64,000 bases of DNA. Source: Platanthera guangdongensis. Its lineage: Eukaryota > Streptophyta > Magnoliopsida > Asparagales > Orchidaceae. The notes beneath the pieces were generated by a model. It saw only the letters and a list, made by a program, of their open reading frames with translations. It did not search any database and had not been told where the DNA came from. Made by a program: the position numbers and the translations under genes. The stretch is from NCBI GenBank assembly GCA_039583875.1, contig CM077158.1, positions 118,603,900-118,667,899 of the forward strand, in the 5' to 3' direction. This document shows, piece after piece, positions 34,369 through 46,113 of the stretch (positions are counted from its first letter, which is position 1; every line of letters starts with the position of its first letter).

Positions 34369-36777
34369 TCACGCGAGATGAGGGTAAGGCGAAATATTTA
34401 GGGCCCAGGGAAGATGTATCTCCCCTATCCCTAACCTCTTCCTTCTCGCGTCGTCGGGCAAAATTATGCGCCTTGCACATGAGCTGTTCGTTTCTTTCAG
34501 ATCCACAGATGGGAATCGCCAGGGTGGTATAACCACACCCTCCAATTTAGCAGCACTCCTATCTTTCTCATCTGGGGGTATCCTTTCCTCACCCACAGTG
34601 GGTGAAAGATTAGCCCAAGTCACCTGTTTAATAGTCTTACAGACTTTGTTTGGATAAATCAATGTTTTTAAATTAGTCTCCAGCATGCTTTCTACAGCCA
34701 TGCTCAACTCATATTTCTTCTCCACTGAATCTTGTTTCATGTCAAGTGACTCCGTCTCTGTCTCTCCATCAGCTAACGTTTGCAGTTCTACACTTTCTTA
34801 ACAAGATCTTGCTCATTCAGAAGATAACCTGTCTCAGCAGCACTATATAAATCATTAGATAACAAAACATTCAATTTCAGAAGTTCTCCTGGTTCATTTG
34901 AAATTTTTGGGGGAAGTGACTATGGCAAAGGCAAATCAACGTTGGAAGCCAAGGTGACACCGCTTGCATTAAATTACAATGTAGCTTCACTATCTTTTAG
35001 GAATGGACCCCTAAGATGGGTTTCGATGTATTTCCCATGGGTCCTAACACCTGAAAGTCAGTGACTACAGCAGCCTCATTCAGGGTCACTTCCACATCTT
35101 TAATCTCTCCATCAGTCTTTACTATCAATCCATCAGCTAGCACTAGTGACTTCTAGACATCACATTAGATATTTAAATTTAGTTTTTCAACATCTTGCAA
35201 AGCAATAATGTTTCACGACGATCCAGAATCACATAAAGTTATCGTCTACACTGTATTAATCTCACATTTAACAGCCATTTCATTTTTACCACACTCCTTC
35301 GCATCCCCAACACTCTTCCCCTGCTCACGGGGATTCTTCTCCGTATCACTTCGGAGGGTGCCGCGTGTACGCTCGGAGAACACTTGGGCCAGTTGCCCAA
35401 GCTGTATCTCCCAAGTTCCTCATGGAAGCGGTTTGAGTGGCCATATTAGATTGGGCCCTATCCACAAACTTTTAAATCATTTCCTCCAGCACACTCTTAT
35501 GCGTCCCTTAAACATTCAGATTATAGCCCATATGCGGCGGTCGCGGCAATCTACTAGGGGCTTGAGCATTAATTTGTTGTTGGCCGCCCTGCCACCTTTG
35601 ACCGGGAGCATTTTGATTCCATGAGAAGTTAGGATGATTTCTCGCGTTGGGGTTATACGTATTATTATAGGGATCAGTGTGATTTTGACTATTTATAAAA
35701 TTTACATTCTCATCAAAAGTCATACCTGAAGGCTCAGCAAAGGTCTCCCCAACAGTGCATTCATAAGCATGATTGTCGGGGTTTCCACAACCATGGCAAG
35801 AAATGTTCGTAACCCGAGCTGGAGGAGGGGATGATCTGGTCAACATCGCCCTTCCATCCAATGTATGATGGCTCGCCTCAGCTTGTTGCACCACAACATT
35901 TACTTCAAACAAATTTCTCACCCCTCTAGGAGCATTTCTTCTGGCGGTCCAGTAGGTTCTATGGGAGGCGGTATATTGAAGGAGCCTTAACGCCTTGTCA
36001 GGAGGGAGGTTCATTATAGTGCCACCGGCTGCCGCAACGATCATAGCCCTATAATTTTGCTCAATAGCAAAATATAATATTTCTACTAGATTTCACGCCT
36101 CACATCCATGCTGGGGGCATTGATGCTGCAGGTCAGCAAACCTTTCCCATGCTTTAGATAAAGTTTCTTGGTCCTTCTGCCGGAAGGTAGCAATATCCCT
36201 CCGAGTGTTCAAAATTTTATCCACCAAGTGGAATTTAGCGAAAAACATAGAGGAAAGAGCCTCCCTTGTAGTAGCGGTCCCGGGCGCAATGTTATGGAGC
36301 CTAGGTTTTTGCCCTTGTCGCTCAACAAAAACGGGAATAGCCTCAGCTTTACTACGTCATCAGAAATACCGGCATAGCGGAATGTGCCACAAATCTCCGA
36401 GAACTCCTCCAGATGGAGCTGTGGATCCTCACTCGGCAAGCCGATAACTAAGTATTATTTTGTATCATGTTAAGGATGGCAGGTTTAATCTCAAAGTGTT
36501 TGTTTACAATGGCCGGTCTAAAGCCAGGGTAAACACTTCGGCATTGTGCTAATGTGGGTTGGACCACATTTTGGCCCTCAACAACCCGTTCACCGTGGAC
36601 AATTCCTCCTTGGCCAAAATCTTCCATCCTTTCTTCAGCAGCAGCAGCACGCACGCGAGCTCTCCTCGCACGTGCTGTTTTAAACTCCCACCCAAGATCT
36701 TCAACCCTATCACTGGAGTTGGGATCTGTCATACAACACACAAAAAATCCTTTCAAAAATACCACAAACATATACAA
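34369..36777 (-). pseudogene. gag: Gag and decayed protease of element E
   Basis: Frames at 36777-36448 and 36439-36209 encode an Athila-like gag (EDPQLHLEEFSEICGTFRY, KLRLFPFLL). The frame 36044-35508 continues with SHRTYW, a knuckle-like CHGCGNPDNHAYEC, and an Asn-rich tail ending NHPNFSWNQN. Text at about 35250-34960 resembles the end of a retropepsin, including ADG-like and PILG words, but with stops. 34740-34369 is a further open frame with no recognised domain. Several frameshifts separate the parts. It is a dead gag-pro; pol is absent. Confidence 0.7.
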
Positions 36778-36812
36778 ACTTTTTCAAAAGAAAATTACAC
36801 GCAACGGTTCGA

Positions 36813-36831
36813 CTCCCCGGCAACGGCGCCA
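36813..36831 (-). other. Primer binding site, tRNA-Asp type (element E)
   Basis: Minus-strand TGGCGCCGTTGCCGGGGAG, six bases from the LTR end. It is a perfect match to the tRNA-Asp type and serves as the intact comparison for element 1. Confidence 0.85.
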
Positions 36832-36837
36832 AAAACA

Positions 36838-37882
36838 TGATGCGTCGGCAAGTGTACCGATTGTAGTCAAGTAATAAATTTGGGGAGTTGAAAGCCTGAA
36901 TATCAATCTCTCGAGAAGTGCAAGTATGGAGTGTGATTTTGCTATTGAAAAAGTGATTGCAAGTGTTAACGTAAGCAAAGGGGATTTTGGTTTGGATTTT
37001 CCTAAGATTAACACTAAATAACTAGTTGCGGGTCGCCGTCGCCGCGTCTCTATGGTGTATTACTCAAGAGAGTAATAGGAAAGATGGACGAGCCAATGAG
37101 GGTCGTAATAACCTCTTCGCCGCGCACGCTTCTGGCAATCGCTAGAATGACACTATCTCAACGAGAACATGGAAAACTGAAGCTAAGCAACATAATCATG
37201 ATCGAAAATATAACAACACATAGACATGCTGAAATACTTAAAATTAAACCGTGTTCTTAAGCAACAATCACACAACCGCTAGTTCAGAACAAAGTAACTA
37301 CAAGAGGAGGGGGAGAAATACAAGCAAATGCACAAAGGATTTTCGAGATTCGCTGCCGGAGTCAAGATTTGTCGGGACTTGTCCGAGCTCAGTCTGCGGA
37401 TGTCATCCGGGGTCAAGAAGAGCTGTCACCTCCTTCCAATAACCCGTCTTCTTCGTGAATAGGCGATGGGCTGAATCTGTTTGAAGAACTCCACGGAGCT
37501 TGAAACGGAGCTTGGAGTTTGGAGAAGAGAATGGTGGTCGGAGATGAAGTTATTTGAAAATTTTGGAAGAAGCAGGTGGTCGAATCAACTCTCCAAGATG
37601 GGAGAGAGAAAATAACGGCTGGAGGAAAGTTTCCCCACTCAAAAGAGCTGAAAACGGTGGCTGGGTTGGACTGGATCGGAACTCCTGAAAGAAGAAGAAA
37701 TTTGTGCTTTAAATAGAAGCAGGTCAGAAAAATAGGCACACACGGTTTGGCGAACGACCGTGCTCAAACCGTGCAATATTTACTATAGAACAAGCCTGCG
37801 GAAGGAGAAGCGTTGACTCGTGCGTTTTTCTCGCGTACAGACGTTTCCGCCCGTGCGAGAAGGAAATCGCACGGGTAGCGAC
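36838..37882 (-). repeat. 5' LTR, truncated (element E)
   Basis: 1045 bp matching 30866 to about 31926, then interrupted by the LTR of element D at 37883 in the middle of the U3 array. Confidence 0.85.
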
Positions 37883-39962
37883 TGAAAGAAATTGTACCTA
37901 ATCACCTAGAGGGGGGGGGGGGGGGTGAATAGGTGACTAAATCTTTTTTAAACTTTTTAGGCAGATTGCAGATTATATCACAGATTTAAATCTAATTCTT
38001 CACAGCTATTAATCAGCAATCACAGAATACACATGCACAAAATGAACACACGGATTTATAGTTGTTCCCCAAGGTTTGGGTACATCCACTTTCCCCCTTC
38101 GCCTATCTAGTAGTGTACTAGATTCTGCCAAACTCCTCCACTATCTCAGATCCTCAGATCTTACACTCAGAACCCCAAACCGGTTCCTACAGCTCAGGCC
38201 CAAGGCCCTACAACTCAGTCTTCTCCAAAGACCTATACTCAGCTTCTTCACAAAGCCTACAATCAGCCACAACAGGCCTACACTCAGAGAAATAGATCTC
38301 CTACACTCAGGCACACAAGCCCTACCACTCAGCCTTTATAATTACAGGCTTACAACTCAGATCCCTAAAGATCCTACAAGAAAATAAGAATACAAAGAAT
38401 ATCCCTACAACTCAGAGAAAAGAGAGATGAGTTGATAGGTTCTTGATGAGTTCTTGGAAGAACTCTGCTGAGATCAACCTCACTTGGCTTTCTTCAAAGC
38501 TTCTTGAATGTAGAACACAATAGGATTGATTCTATGCAGTTGATCTTCAATCACTGCAACTTAAGATTCAGAACTAGGTCTGAACCCTTCTTCACAGCCT
38601 GGTTCCAACGGCTGTCTTCTTGGATGGAGCTCTCTCTCTCTCCAACTTCTTAGATCTTCACTTGATTCTTCAATGAATTCTTAGATCTTCTTTTCTTTTT
38701 CAATCTCTTAATCATCTTTATCTGCTGACAGTATAAGCCTATATATAGGCCTTCTTCATGGTGACCGGCTGATCCGGTTCCTAACTGCTTTCTGACAACT
38801 CTGATAGGTGCAGTAGACCGGCTGGAATGGCAGCTGTCATGTCATCCAGTCAGTTCTTGAAATATCTGTAACTGTCTGGAAGTGTCGAGATAGTCTGTCT
38901 TTAAGTGTCGACACTTATAGACCAAGTGTCGACACAAGTTGACTATGTGTCGACACTAGCCTTCAAGATGTCGACATAACTCCTTGTGTTGTAGATTTTA
39001 CTTCTCTACACAGCTTCTTCAATATGTGTCGACACTGATATTGTGTGTCGACACAACTTCTTGTTCTTCAGTACTTTAGTTTATTTCTTGTTAGTGTCGA
39101 CACAACTCCTTTGTGTCGACACATCTTCATGTGTTGAACTTGTTCAGTGTCGACACATCTTCTTGGGGTCGACACTTGCCTTCAGTGTTGGTACTTGCTG
39201 AGTGTCGACACATATTCTTAGTGTCGACACATCTTCTTATGTTGAGACTTTTGCTGAGTGTCGACACATTCTTTCTTGTGTCGACACTTGTACTTAGAAT
39301 TTTGTTGATCTTTGCTAAGTGTCGACACAGCCTCCTAGTGTCGACACTTTCTTCATGTATTGAGTCTTCTGCTGAGTGTCGACACATTCTTTCTTGTGTC
39401 GAAACTTTCTTTAAGTGCTGAGTCTTCTGCTGAGTGTCGACACATTCTTCCTTGTGTCGACACTTTCTTCAAGTGCTGAGTCTTCTGCTGAGTGTCGACA
39501 CATTCTTTATTATGTCGACACTTATACTTAGACTCTGCTGAAATTTGATAAGTGTTGACACAGCCTCCAAGTGTCGACACTTTCTGGTGTAGACAAAGTT
39601 CCTCTAGGTGTCGACACTACTGCTAAGTGTCGACACTACTTCTCTGGACTTCTCTTCACTGAGTGTCGACACAATCATGTATGTGTCGACACATTCTATC
39701 TGGTGTCGACTCTGCATCCCTGGTGTCGACACAATTACTCCAAGTGTCGACACTGCTTCTCTGGGTGTCGACACAAGTCTTCTTAAGCGTCGACACTTTC
39801 CTTCTGGGTGTCGACACATGGACTTAGAATCTTTTCTGCTTTCCCTATAAATACTTGACCTGCACAACTAAACTCAAAACACATCAAATACATTTTGATG
39901 TATATCATTGAGTAGGGTGAGGCTTCTTCAAATCAGGTACATTTAGACCAATGTACCCAACA
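37883..39962 (-). repeat. 3' LTR (element D)
   Basis: 2080 bp, related to but clearly diverged from the A LTR. It runs from plus-strand TGAAAG to CCCAACA. It contains the G-run hairpin near the left end, the CTGAGTGTA repeats in complement, TATATATA at 38740-38747, and a TGTCGACA array at 38906-39816. Confidence 0.88.
38906..39816 (-). promoter_or_regulatory. TGTCGACA palindrome array in U3 (element D)
   Basis: Dozens of TGTCGACA copies and near-copies at about 20-bp or 40-bp steps, in the same order relative to the TATA box as in A. The open frames across it are motif artefacts. Confidence 0.8.
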
Positions 39963-39978
39963 ATCTCCCCCTATTTGG
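39963..39978 (-). other. Polypurine tract (element D)
   Basis: Minus-strand CCAAATAGGGGGAGAT next to the LTR. Arms 39897-39911 and 39997-40011 pair as in A, around an 85-nt loop. Confidence 0.8.
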
Positions 39979-40236
39979 AGAAGTCATAACCCTTAGTCAA
40001 TGATATACACCATACATAACAAAATTACAGTATGATTTAAAACAGGATTATGCAATCAGGGAAAGTACATAAACATGTATTAAACAAAACATGTACACAG
40101 AAATATCTCAGAACAATAATGTAATAGATTTATCTCACATCATATTGTTCTAACAACTTTGTCATATTCATTATACAAAAGTTTACAGAGTGTTTTAATA
40201 CAAGTGATTACATAGTAAACTTAAAATAATGTTATT

Positions 40237-40842
40237 CTATTTCTGCTCAGCCTCCTTAATAACTATGCCCTTCCCAGACTGTATCTTTGCTTGCACAGGG
40301 GCTTCAGCATCTTCAGCAGCAGCAGGCTTCTTGCCTTTAAGATCCTTTTTCTTCTGCTCTTCAGTCTTGATCTTTTGTCTTTCAAAGTAATGATATGGCT
40401 TTGGAAAGTACTTGTTAGGCTCCTGGGCATTAGGAGGTAGCTTTCCCATCTTAGCCTTTCTCTTGTATTGCACAATTGCTTCTTGCCTGGACTCATGCTT
40501 TCTCCATTCTAGTTCAAAATACCACTTGTTTCTGTCTTGAATATTATCTTTGGCAGCCTTCCAAGTAGTCAAAATAATATTTCTTGAAGTGGGGCTCCAT
40601 TGTTCAAAATCAGGCCTTTGTTCAGCTTGCTCTCTGAACCTCTTCTTAGATAACTGAGTCTCTTGTTCTTTCAGCAGCAAAGCTTCTTGTTCTTTTAGTA
40701 TAGCCTCAGATACTGGCTGAACCACTTTCTCTATGATGACCTTATCAATTCCCTCAGGAGGGCTATACATTGATTGTATATTTGCATGTATCATATCAAA
40801 ATCTGGTCTAGGAAGACTTGAATAGGGTTGGTTGGGCATTTT
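40237..40842 (-). pseudogene. Third ORF, C-terminal part (element D)
   Basis: 200 codons open to the junction at 40842. The block FEQWSPTSRNIIL, the basic RKHES/KRKAKMGKLPP stretch and YFPKPYHYFERQKIK match the C-terminus of the A protein closely. The N-terminal part was lost at the junction with B. Confidence 0.82.
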
Positions 40843-42446
40843 GGGAAACTAGATCTGATATACTCTAAAGGGGGGGGGGGGTGAATAGAGTATATGGTGC
40901 TTTTTGAAAACACAAAGAAAACTTTTTGCAAAGCTTTACAACAATTGTTGTAATGAGTGTAAGCAGGGAAGCAGAGGTAAAATTAACCACAAATCTAATC
41001 TATGCAGAAACTAAGCACAAGAAAATCTAGGCCAGAAACAAAAAGAAAACATGCACAACCAGATGACACAAGGAAATATAGTGGTTCCCCAACTTGGGTA
41101 CATCCACTCTTCTACCACCCTAGGTAGGAATCCACTGCAGGATGAGTTGATCAGGTGTCCTGGGCACCAATGAGCTTTTGATAAGGTGCTCAAAAACCAG
41201 ATCAGATTTTTTGATCAGGTGTCTTGCCACCAATGAGCTTTTGACAAGGTGCTCAAAAACCAGATTCAAACTTTTGAAGGGAGTTTGAAAAACCCTTTAC
41301 AGATTGGGGGTGAGAGAGTTATGGCAGTCTTCTCTTTCTCAAGCAACTGAGAAGACTATGTGGATTCAGTGATGTTGTCAAAGCTTCCCCTGAGTCCTTG
41401 AAAACTTCAGGAAGATGAGCTTTGCTGAGGGTGATAGGCCTTCAAAAATAGATCTCCAGCAGATGATGATTTCAGCAAGCTGAAATGTTGAGTGTCTGGA
41501 GTCTTGAGATGATGTTGGCCTTGAACACTTGAGAGCTGAAGAGATCTGAAGAATGTTTGAAAGCTTGATCTCTTTTTGATGAGTGTTCTTCTGAATTCTT
41601 GTTGACAGAAGATTGAGAGAGTCTCTGTGTATAGAGAGGTGTCCTCTACTTGTCTTTCTCTATTCTCTTGTTCTTGTCTGCCTTCTTTTTTTTTGATTCA
41701 AAAACATTCTGTCTTTTATTCTCTGAATCTGAATAGGAAAATTGCTCTGTCAAAGATAGCCGTTGGTCTGAATTAATTACAGCCTTAATTGTATAATATG
41801 TTCTGAAGGAAAGTCCACTGATTTGTTCCTTAGAAAATCCCTTGAAACTTGCTCCAGAAGTAAATGAAAACGGCTGGCAGATCTTCTGAATTAAATGCAG
41901 AATAACTTCTATCTGATTTGAATTAGAATTCTGAAGGTCAACTGAAATCGTCGAACTGAGCTCTGCTATCGTCGAGCTGAGCTCAGCGAAAATAAAAATG
42001 TAAGCAGCAGAAAATCGTCGATCTGAGCTCAAAGATCGTCGAACTGAGCTCAGAGATAAGGATCCAGTTCAGAGTCAAAATCGTCGACCTGAGCTCAGCG
42101 ATCGTCGAATGGAGCTTGACGATATTGAGAAGTTGAGCTCAGCGATCGTCGACCAGAGCTCGACGATATTTTGAGGCTTGAGCTCAGCGATCGTCGAATG
42201 GAGCTCGACGATCTGCCAAATTGAGCTAGACGATCGTCGACCGGAGTTCGACGAAACGTCGTGCTGAGCTCGACGATTTGGACTTAGTCTCCAGAAAAAC
42301 TTGGGTCTTCAGGGCAGCTTCCAAACCTAGACTCCTGATCCCTTAGACTCAATTCTAATTGACCTATAATCTATACAGAAGGTCAAAACATAGAATCCTA
42401 GAGACATAGTGATCCTGACCCAAATTAGTAATAGGGTGTTCCAACA
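40843..42446 (-). repeat. 3' LTR (element B)
   Basis: Matches 51492-53089; the outer 'tgaaagg' end is missing at 40843. U3 contains the TCGTCGA array at 41948-42276. Confidence 0.88.
41948..42276 (-). promoter_or_regulatory. TCGTCGA/TCGACGA array in U3 (element B, 3' LTR)
   Basis: Plus-strand TCGTCGA starts at 41948, 41969, 42015, 42036, 42081, 42102, 42146, 42191 and 42234. Gaps are 21 or 43-46 bp, and TCGACGA or degenerate copies fall between. The 5' LTR copy lies at 52590-52919. Confidence 0.75.
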
Positions 42447-42468
42447 ATCTCCCCCTATTTGGGTTAGG
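42414..42468 (-). other. PPT and PPT-U3 stem (element B)
   Basis: The PPT AAATAGGGGGAGAT lies at 42447-42460 on the minus strand. Plus-strand cctgacccaaat (42414-42425) and atttgggttagg (42457-42468) pair in 11 of 12 positions around a 31-nt loop. Confidence 0.6.
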
Positions 42469-42622
42469 AAAACTATTTACAGATTTTGAAAAACAAACAA
42501 CATCATACAGTCACAGAAACATAAAAAACAACACAGCTAAACATCACAGAACCATCACAGAGATATATAAACATGATATCCAGAAGGCAGTCACAGAAGT
42601 CAAGAATTATCACCTTATAGAG

Positions 42623-45622
42623 TTATTCCTTTTCTTTGCCTTTTACCATTTTAATTTCTCTGTTAGGATCTAAAGCTTGTTGTTTGGATCTGGTATCATC
42701 AGCTGCACCCAAATAGATTTGCTTTGAAGCCCTGGGAACCACTGCAGCTGGATGCAACTCCATGTATCTGTCTGCATCAAAAAACTTACTGGAGGCATAT
42801 CTTTCTAACTCTTTTTGCCTTTGCTCTGACATAGTAGATATATTGGAAGTGTCTAGCCCTTGTTCTTTTGCTTTCTTTATCTGATCCAAAGCAGCCAGTT
42901 CTTTCATTCTTGCAGTCCAAGCCATAGGATTTTTCTCAGGATCCTCAAATGGAACAGGTGGCTCATACCTGTTGGAAGTAGTATCTTGAGGTGTCCTGGC
43001 AGTCACTGTATCTTTGAGCTTGTAGGGAAAGGACCAGAAGATGTATCAGATGGAACATGTCCTCCCCTAGGATAAGGATGCTGCCTGGAGTGTCCTTTAG
43101 AGTAAACCTGAGTTTCTCTTTGGTTTCCCCTATATCCTCCCCTTCTAGAGTAAGAGCCCCTAGAATGGCTTTCCCTTTGATATGTTCTTGGCATGAGGCT
43201 GGTAGGGAGCCTGGCTTCTAGCAGGGCCTGATCTTGCAGAGCTGCCACCTGCACCTGCATCAGGTGGAGGTGGTGGAGGAGGATGAGGGTGCTTGAACTG
43301 AGTGGAATCTTTTTCATATTTCCTCTTCTTTTTCATAGCCTTCAACTGGTTCTTAGAGAATTGCATCCAATGCTCAGAGATTGGGCAATTGTGCAGAATA
43401 TAATATGGAACATCATTGTCATCTCTGACTTTGGCAGGAGGAACTCTCTTCAAGGCCTTACTTCTTGCCTTTCTTTTCTTTGCAATTGTGGCAGATGAGT
43501 CATCAGAAGCAGTATTATAATCCTCAGATTCAGAGCTTTGTGCATCATACAAGGCATCAATCCTTTTCATCAAATCCTCTTTCAGTTTCACAGCAGCTGA
43601 TGGGGCAACAGAAACAGCAGATGTAATAGATACAGAAGCAGCAGATGTTACAACAGAGATTACTTCAGGAATTTTGGCAGCAGCAGGTTCAGAGACAACA
43701 ATAACAACATCTACAGCAGGCTCAACATCAATAGCCTCTGTCATCAAAACATCCTGGGATGAGGGCTCAACAGCAGCAATTGAAACAATTTCTTCCTCAG
43801 TAGCAACAGCAATTCCAGAGGTAGACACAGCATTGTCTTCAGCAGCAGCAGCAGCAGCATCATCATAAGCAGCAGTCACTGACTGAATAAAATCAGAGAT
43901 GATTCTGGGGTCACAGCAGGAGAAGGGCACTAGAGCCCTGGACAAATCTTCTGACTGGGCAGCAGGAACCTCTGGGGGCTGGACAGCATAGACTTCTGGA
44001 AGGCAGCTGAAGTAAGCAGTATCAAAAGTAGACAGCAAAGACCTTAGGTCTATTGCAAGTACTGGAATGGCAGCAGTAGCAGAAGCAGAAGCAGCAGCAT
44101 GAGAGACAACAGCAGGAGGAGCAGCAGCAGCAACAGCAGCATGGAAGCTGGCTTCATAGGGCATCTCCCCCTGCCTGGATGCAGAAACCTGTGCATCAAG
44201 GCACACTGCTGGGGGTGCTGCTATAGGGGTAAGGAAGGAGGACAGCCTGGCAGAGAGAGAGCTGCCACTGATTGTTGCAGAGGAGCTAAGGAGGCCTCCA
44301 TGAGAAGGGAGAGCCTAGGTGCAAGGAGCTCATACAACTGATCAGCAAGGGCTGGGAGATCTACATGCTCAAGGGGAGCAGAGGTAGAGGGTACAGGGAT
44401 GGCTGAGGGAGCTGGAGGAGGAGGGCTAAAGGTGGAAGGGATGGCTCAGGAGAGGGTATGGTAGATATGGAGGATAGAGGGATGGAAATGGAGGGAGTGA
44501 AGGTGGGTTGATCAAGAATCTGGTGGAGAAGGTCTTGGAAAGATGTGGAGGAGGATGGCAAATCTGGAGGAGAGGAGGGGGAATCATCCATGTAGGATTC
44601 ATCCAGGAGAGTGAAAGTTGGAAGGGATGGGGATGAGGTGACATCTGGAGGTGGATAAGAGAAAAGGGGTGGAAGTGGTCTGCTGGTGGAGAGGAAATTG
44701 TTGCTGGAGATGGAGTAGATGTTGGAGATGGGCTGGAGATGGTAATTGTGGAGATGGCTGGAGAGGTGGATGGAGGTGGAGGTAGGGTTGAGCTTGGAGG
44801 AGGAGAAGCAGCAGCACTAGCAGGCAGGTCCTCTGCAGGGGCAGAGGCCTGGGGTGGAGTGACTCTTAGAGTCCTGGTGCCTGAAGGGCCAGAAGAGGAG
44901 GGCCTGCTGGGCTTGGAGATTTGCCTGTCCCATTTCCCAAAAAGGGCACAGGTGAGTCTCTTGGAGGCATTGATGTGCACTCCAGAGGAGACTAGCAGGG
45001 CAGGGCACTTAGCCTGGAGGAAGATTCCCAGAATTCTTCCATAATTCACAAAAGTTTTGTTGATCTTTTTCTTCAACAAATCAAAGAATACTTCTCCCCA
45101 GTTCAGGCTTTTGCTATCTACCAGAGCTCCCATAAGGCAGAGCTGATATCTGGAGATTGTGTCATGAGCAGAATGCTTGGCCAAAAGGACCTTGCCTACT
45201 ACATCAGCCAAAAACCTGTATTCCACAGACAGGTTTCTCTTAAACAGCTTGCTAGGGTTCCCCTCAGGATGACCCATCCTGGCAAGAACATCAGCAAACT
45301 CTTCTCCAGAAAGGTCAGCAGAGTCTTCACCATTCCTGAAGCCAAAAACTTCTGTCAATACTGCTGGAGTCAGAGGTACCTGGGTGCCACCAATGGAGCC
45401 AACTATGGTGTTTGTGTCAAGGTTGTGGGCAGTGTAAACCCATTCTTTAATCTCATCAGATGCAAGTTTGATTCTGGTTGTCATCAAGGCAGTTAATTGC
45501 TGATCTTTGAATAAGGTGAGAATATCTTGGAAGATTTGATCTGTTGTGTTGAAGGAATCGAAATCGATGTCAAAGCCGGCATCAAATTTCATGGCAGCGA
45601 GCACAGCAACAGAAACGGCCAT
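42623..45622 (-). pseudogene. Third ORF of element B, frameshifted
   Basis: The minus-strand ATG at 45622 opens a protein whose first ~230 residues match the third ORFs of A and H in pattern (FLADVVGKVLLAKHSAHD, NYGRILGIF). A Pro/Ser-rich section follows. The frame then breaks, and 44206-43160 encodes an Ala-rich acidic section with basic KKRKARSKALKR and KKKRKYEKD clusters. A further shift leads to an Arg/Gly-rich stretch (about 43200-43090) and a final frame 43006-42623. No signal peptide or membrane span is seen. Basic clusters and RG repeats suggest nuclear or RNA-binding activity rather than an envelope. Confidence 0.7.
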
Positions 45623-45732
45623 GGTACCTGCAAAAAATCAACAAACAAAACGACCAAGTGTAGAACTGCTTGGAGGGAAGAAAAGTTTGCAGAGAAATTG
45701 AAAGCGCAAGAGAGAACGACGGCGAAAATGAG

Positions 45733-45739
45733 TTTTATA
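45733..45739 (-). promoter_or_regulatory. Internal TATA box for the third ORF (element B)
   Basis: Minus-strand TATAAAA in ctaaTATAAAActc, about 111 bp upstream of the ATG at 45622 and directly downstream of the motif array. It parallels 13865-13872 in element A. Confidence 0.55.
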
Positions 45740-45780
45740 TTAGGGTTCGACGCAGAAAAGGAAAGATCGTTGAACTCAGT

Positions 45781-46019
45781 TCGACGATCGAGGCTTCTAA
45801 AGGAATCTGAAGAGACTCCAAAATCGTCGATCTCCGTTCGACGATCTGGAAAGGCGTCGAGCTCCGTTCGACGATCGTTCAGTGAACAAAATCGTCGAGC
45901 GCCGTTCGACGATCGTTGACCAGAAGAGAGAATCTATACTATCAAAGGAGCGCTGAACTCAGTTCGACGATTCAGGAAATCGTCGAACTCCGTTCGACGA
46001 TCTTTGGGGAAATCGTCGA
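45781..46019 (-). promoter_or_regulatory. TCGTCGA-N7-TCGACGA dyad array before the third ORF (element B)
   Basis: Dyads with starts 14 bp apart at 45824/45838, 45892/45906 and 45980/45994, a near-match pair at 45854/45868, and single sites at 45781, 45964 and 46013. It is the same motif as in U3 of B, placed between pol and the third ORF as in A. Confidence 0.75.
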
Positions 46020-46113
46020 GCGCAGTTCAGAGATCAGAGAATTCTAGACACTAAGGAAAAATCAGAAATTTTGCCTAGTCTTGGTCAATTTTTAGCTTTC
46101 AAAATCTTGAGTA

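Larger units (their letters stand above)
30866..37882 (-). mobile_element. Athila-type element E, non-autonomous, truncated by D
   Basis: Read on the minus strand: 5' LTR 37882-36838, PBS, gag, worn protease, PPT, 3' LTR 32532-30866. The 5' LTR is cut at 37882 by the insertion of element D, and its missing part is not found elsewhere in the window. No RT, RNase H or integrase motif is visible in the 4.3-kb internal region. The tRNA-Asp PBS and the gag type place it with Athila-like Gypsy elements. Confidence 0.85.
37883..40842 (-). mobile_element. Sirevirus element D, 3' part only
   Basis: Minus-strand 3' LTR (39962-37883), PPT and the C-terminal part of a third ORF related to that of A. The sequence stops at 40842, where the 3' LTR of element B begins. 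The rest of D is not in the window. Confidence 0.85.

Noticed and set aside
38906..39816. CRISPR-like array (short regular repeats with ~12-bp spacers)
   Set aside because: The repeat is an 8-bp palindrome inside a plant LTR, spacers are repeats themselves, and no cas genes or leader exist.
45527..45919. 130-aa plus-strand ORF across the B dyad array
   Set aside because: Antisense to the array and to the start of the third ORF; its RRS repeats come from the motif.
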